Part shown: piece after piece, positions 63,301 to 64,000 of the stretch
How positions within the stretch are numbered: the stretch's first letter is position 1
Layout of the letters: every line of letters begins with the position of its first letter
Assembly (NCBI RefSeq): GCF_932526225.1
Contig: NC_064043.1
Span: 868,001-932,000 of the forward strand
Direction of reading: 5' to 3'
Source: Nematostella vectensis
Lineage: Eukaryota > Cnidaria > Anthozoa > Actiniaria > Edwardsiidae
Length of the DNA stretch: 64,000 bases
The notes under the pieces: generated by a model
What the model was told of the DNA's origin: nothing
Seen by the model: the letters and a program-made list of their open reading frames with translations, nothing else
Databases searched by the model: none
Translations under genes and position numbers: made by a program

Positions 63301-64000
63301 CATGCGCACGGGCGCATCTCTTTTATTGTGTACACGACATCAAATTAGCGAAGAAAAAAGACGCTGTTTTGGTATCATGTGAAAAGCATAAAATAAATAG
63401 AAATAAAGACGTAAGGGGGGAGAATATTGACATATTCATATTAGAATATTGACAAAATCCGCAATATTGTCTACGCTGACTAAGTAAAGCTGTATTTTAC
63501 TTTAAAGGGGCAGCAGCATAGTACTGCGCATGTCTGGAGTCAGTGTTTATTGTAGGCTTTTAAGTGTCTACAAAGAGTTGAACTTTTTAAAAGCTGTCAA
63601 TACCTTATAAAATAATATGCAATATTATATTGAAAACTATGTTAATGGACAGTTTGTGGTCATTTTTTTTTGTTTTGTTTAAAGTCTCCCACATGTACCA
63701 AAAGCTCATAAGTCAGTATTAGAATTTCACTGAAGTTCATTGTGTCAGGGCTCTAGAGCTATTGCAAATCTCTTAAACATGACACTCAACCTTTAAAGAA
63801 AATTAAATAAAAATCAAAATTGTTGGTGGAGGTCTCTGTTGTGTTTCTTTTCTTTTTAGTTTTGTTCTATTATTATTATTATTTTCTTTTTTAGAGGGGG
63901 AGGGGAATTCAGCTAAAAATAGCCAAGGGTCAATTCAAGCAACTAGTACAAAAGATGTTTTTTTGCAGTCCTTTATTCAATATATTCAAGGTTATCATGC
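63301..64000 (-). repeat. Array B, inverted block running to the window end
   Basis: The reverse-complement monomer starts at CATGCGCACGGGCGC, then passes through the reversed TTAA-flanked MITE (about 63500-63790) and the reversed ATT run (about 63869-63883). It continues past the window. Confidence 0.92.

Noticed and set aside
63219-63452. 77-codon plus-strand frame
   Set aside because: It spans the inversion junction at 63250-63300 and is a chance fusion of forward and reverse monomer sequence.

Overview
This is eukaryotic, AT-rich, almost entirely repetitive DNA. An invertebrate is likely. The one protein gene resembles uncharacterised multi-copy proteins I associate with cnidarians, but that is recollection and the species is not established. 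There are no operons, bacterial-type genes, rRNA genes, CRISPR arrays or intact tRNA genes. About 90% of the window is two tandem arrays, and the remainder is one 6.1-kb DNA transposon inserted into the second array.

Positions 1-11206 (array A) hold 21 head-to-tail copies of a monomer of about 545 bp. Each monomer carries a degenerate but cloverleaf-compatible tRNA-like sequence (Arg-CCT type, mostly drifted to ACT) followed directly by a T-run. Diagnostic variants recur about 3.83 kb apart, so the array has a seven-monomer higher-order period. The array stops inside the tRNA-like body at about 11206, where array B begins with no unique sequence between.

Positions 11207-45065 and 51170-64000 (array B) hold 21 direct and 1 inverted copies of the core of a monomer of about 2.0 kb, judged from its tRNA-like block. 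The monomer is a composite of a 285-bp TTAA-flanked MITE, a second tRNA-like block ending in a T-run, a 109-bp piggyBac-like MITE (TTAA-CCCGTGAA...TTCACGGG-TTAA), and AT and AAT microsatellites. Orientation is forward at 11.2-14.6 kb, reverse at 14.6-17.66 kb, forward at 17.66-63.25 kb, then reverse to the end. The first flip makes an inverted repeat with arms of about 3 kb around a 59-bp spacer.

Positions 45066-51169 are a complete-looking DNA transposon. It has 26-bp terminal inverted repeats (23/26 matching) and a 2-bp AA target duplication. A minus-strand gene of three exons has two introns with consensus splice sites and matching phase, giving a predicted 1287-residue protein. That protein has a Cys/His N-terminal region, a helix-turn-helix-like region with basic clusters, a possible RNase H-like (DDE) core, a Cys/His cluster, a SAP-like motif and an acidic tail with an internal duplication. 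A paralogous array segment (28.15-32.47 kb) preserves the empty insertion site at 31211-31212. I cannot assign the element to a named superfamily.

The many other short open frames (60-140 codons) fall inside array monomers, are broken in sister copies and are not annotated as genes.
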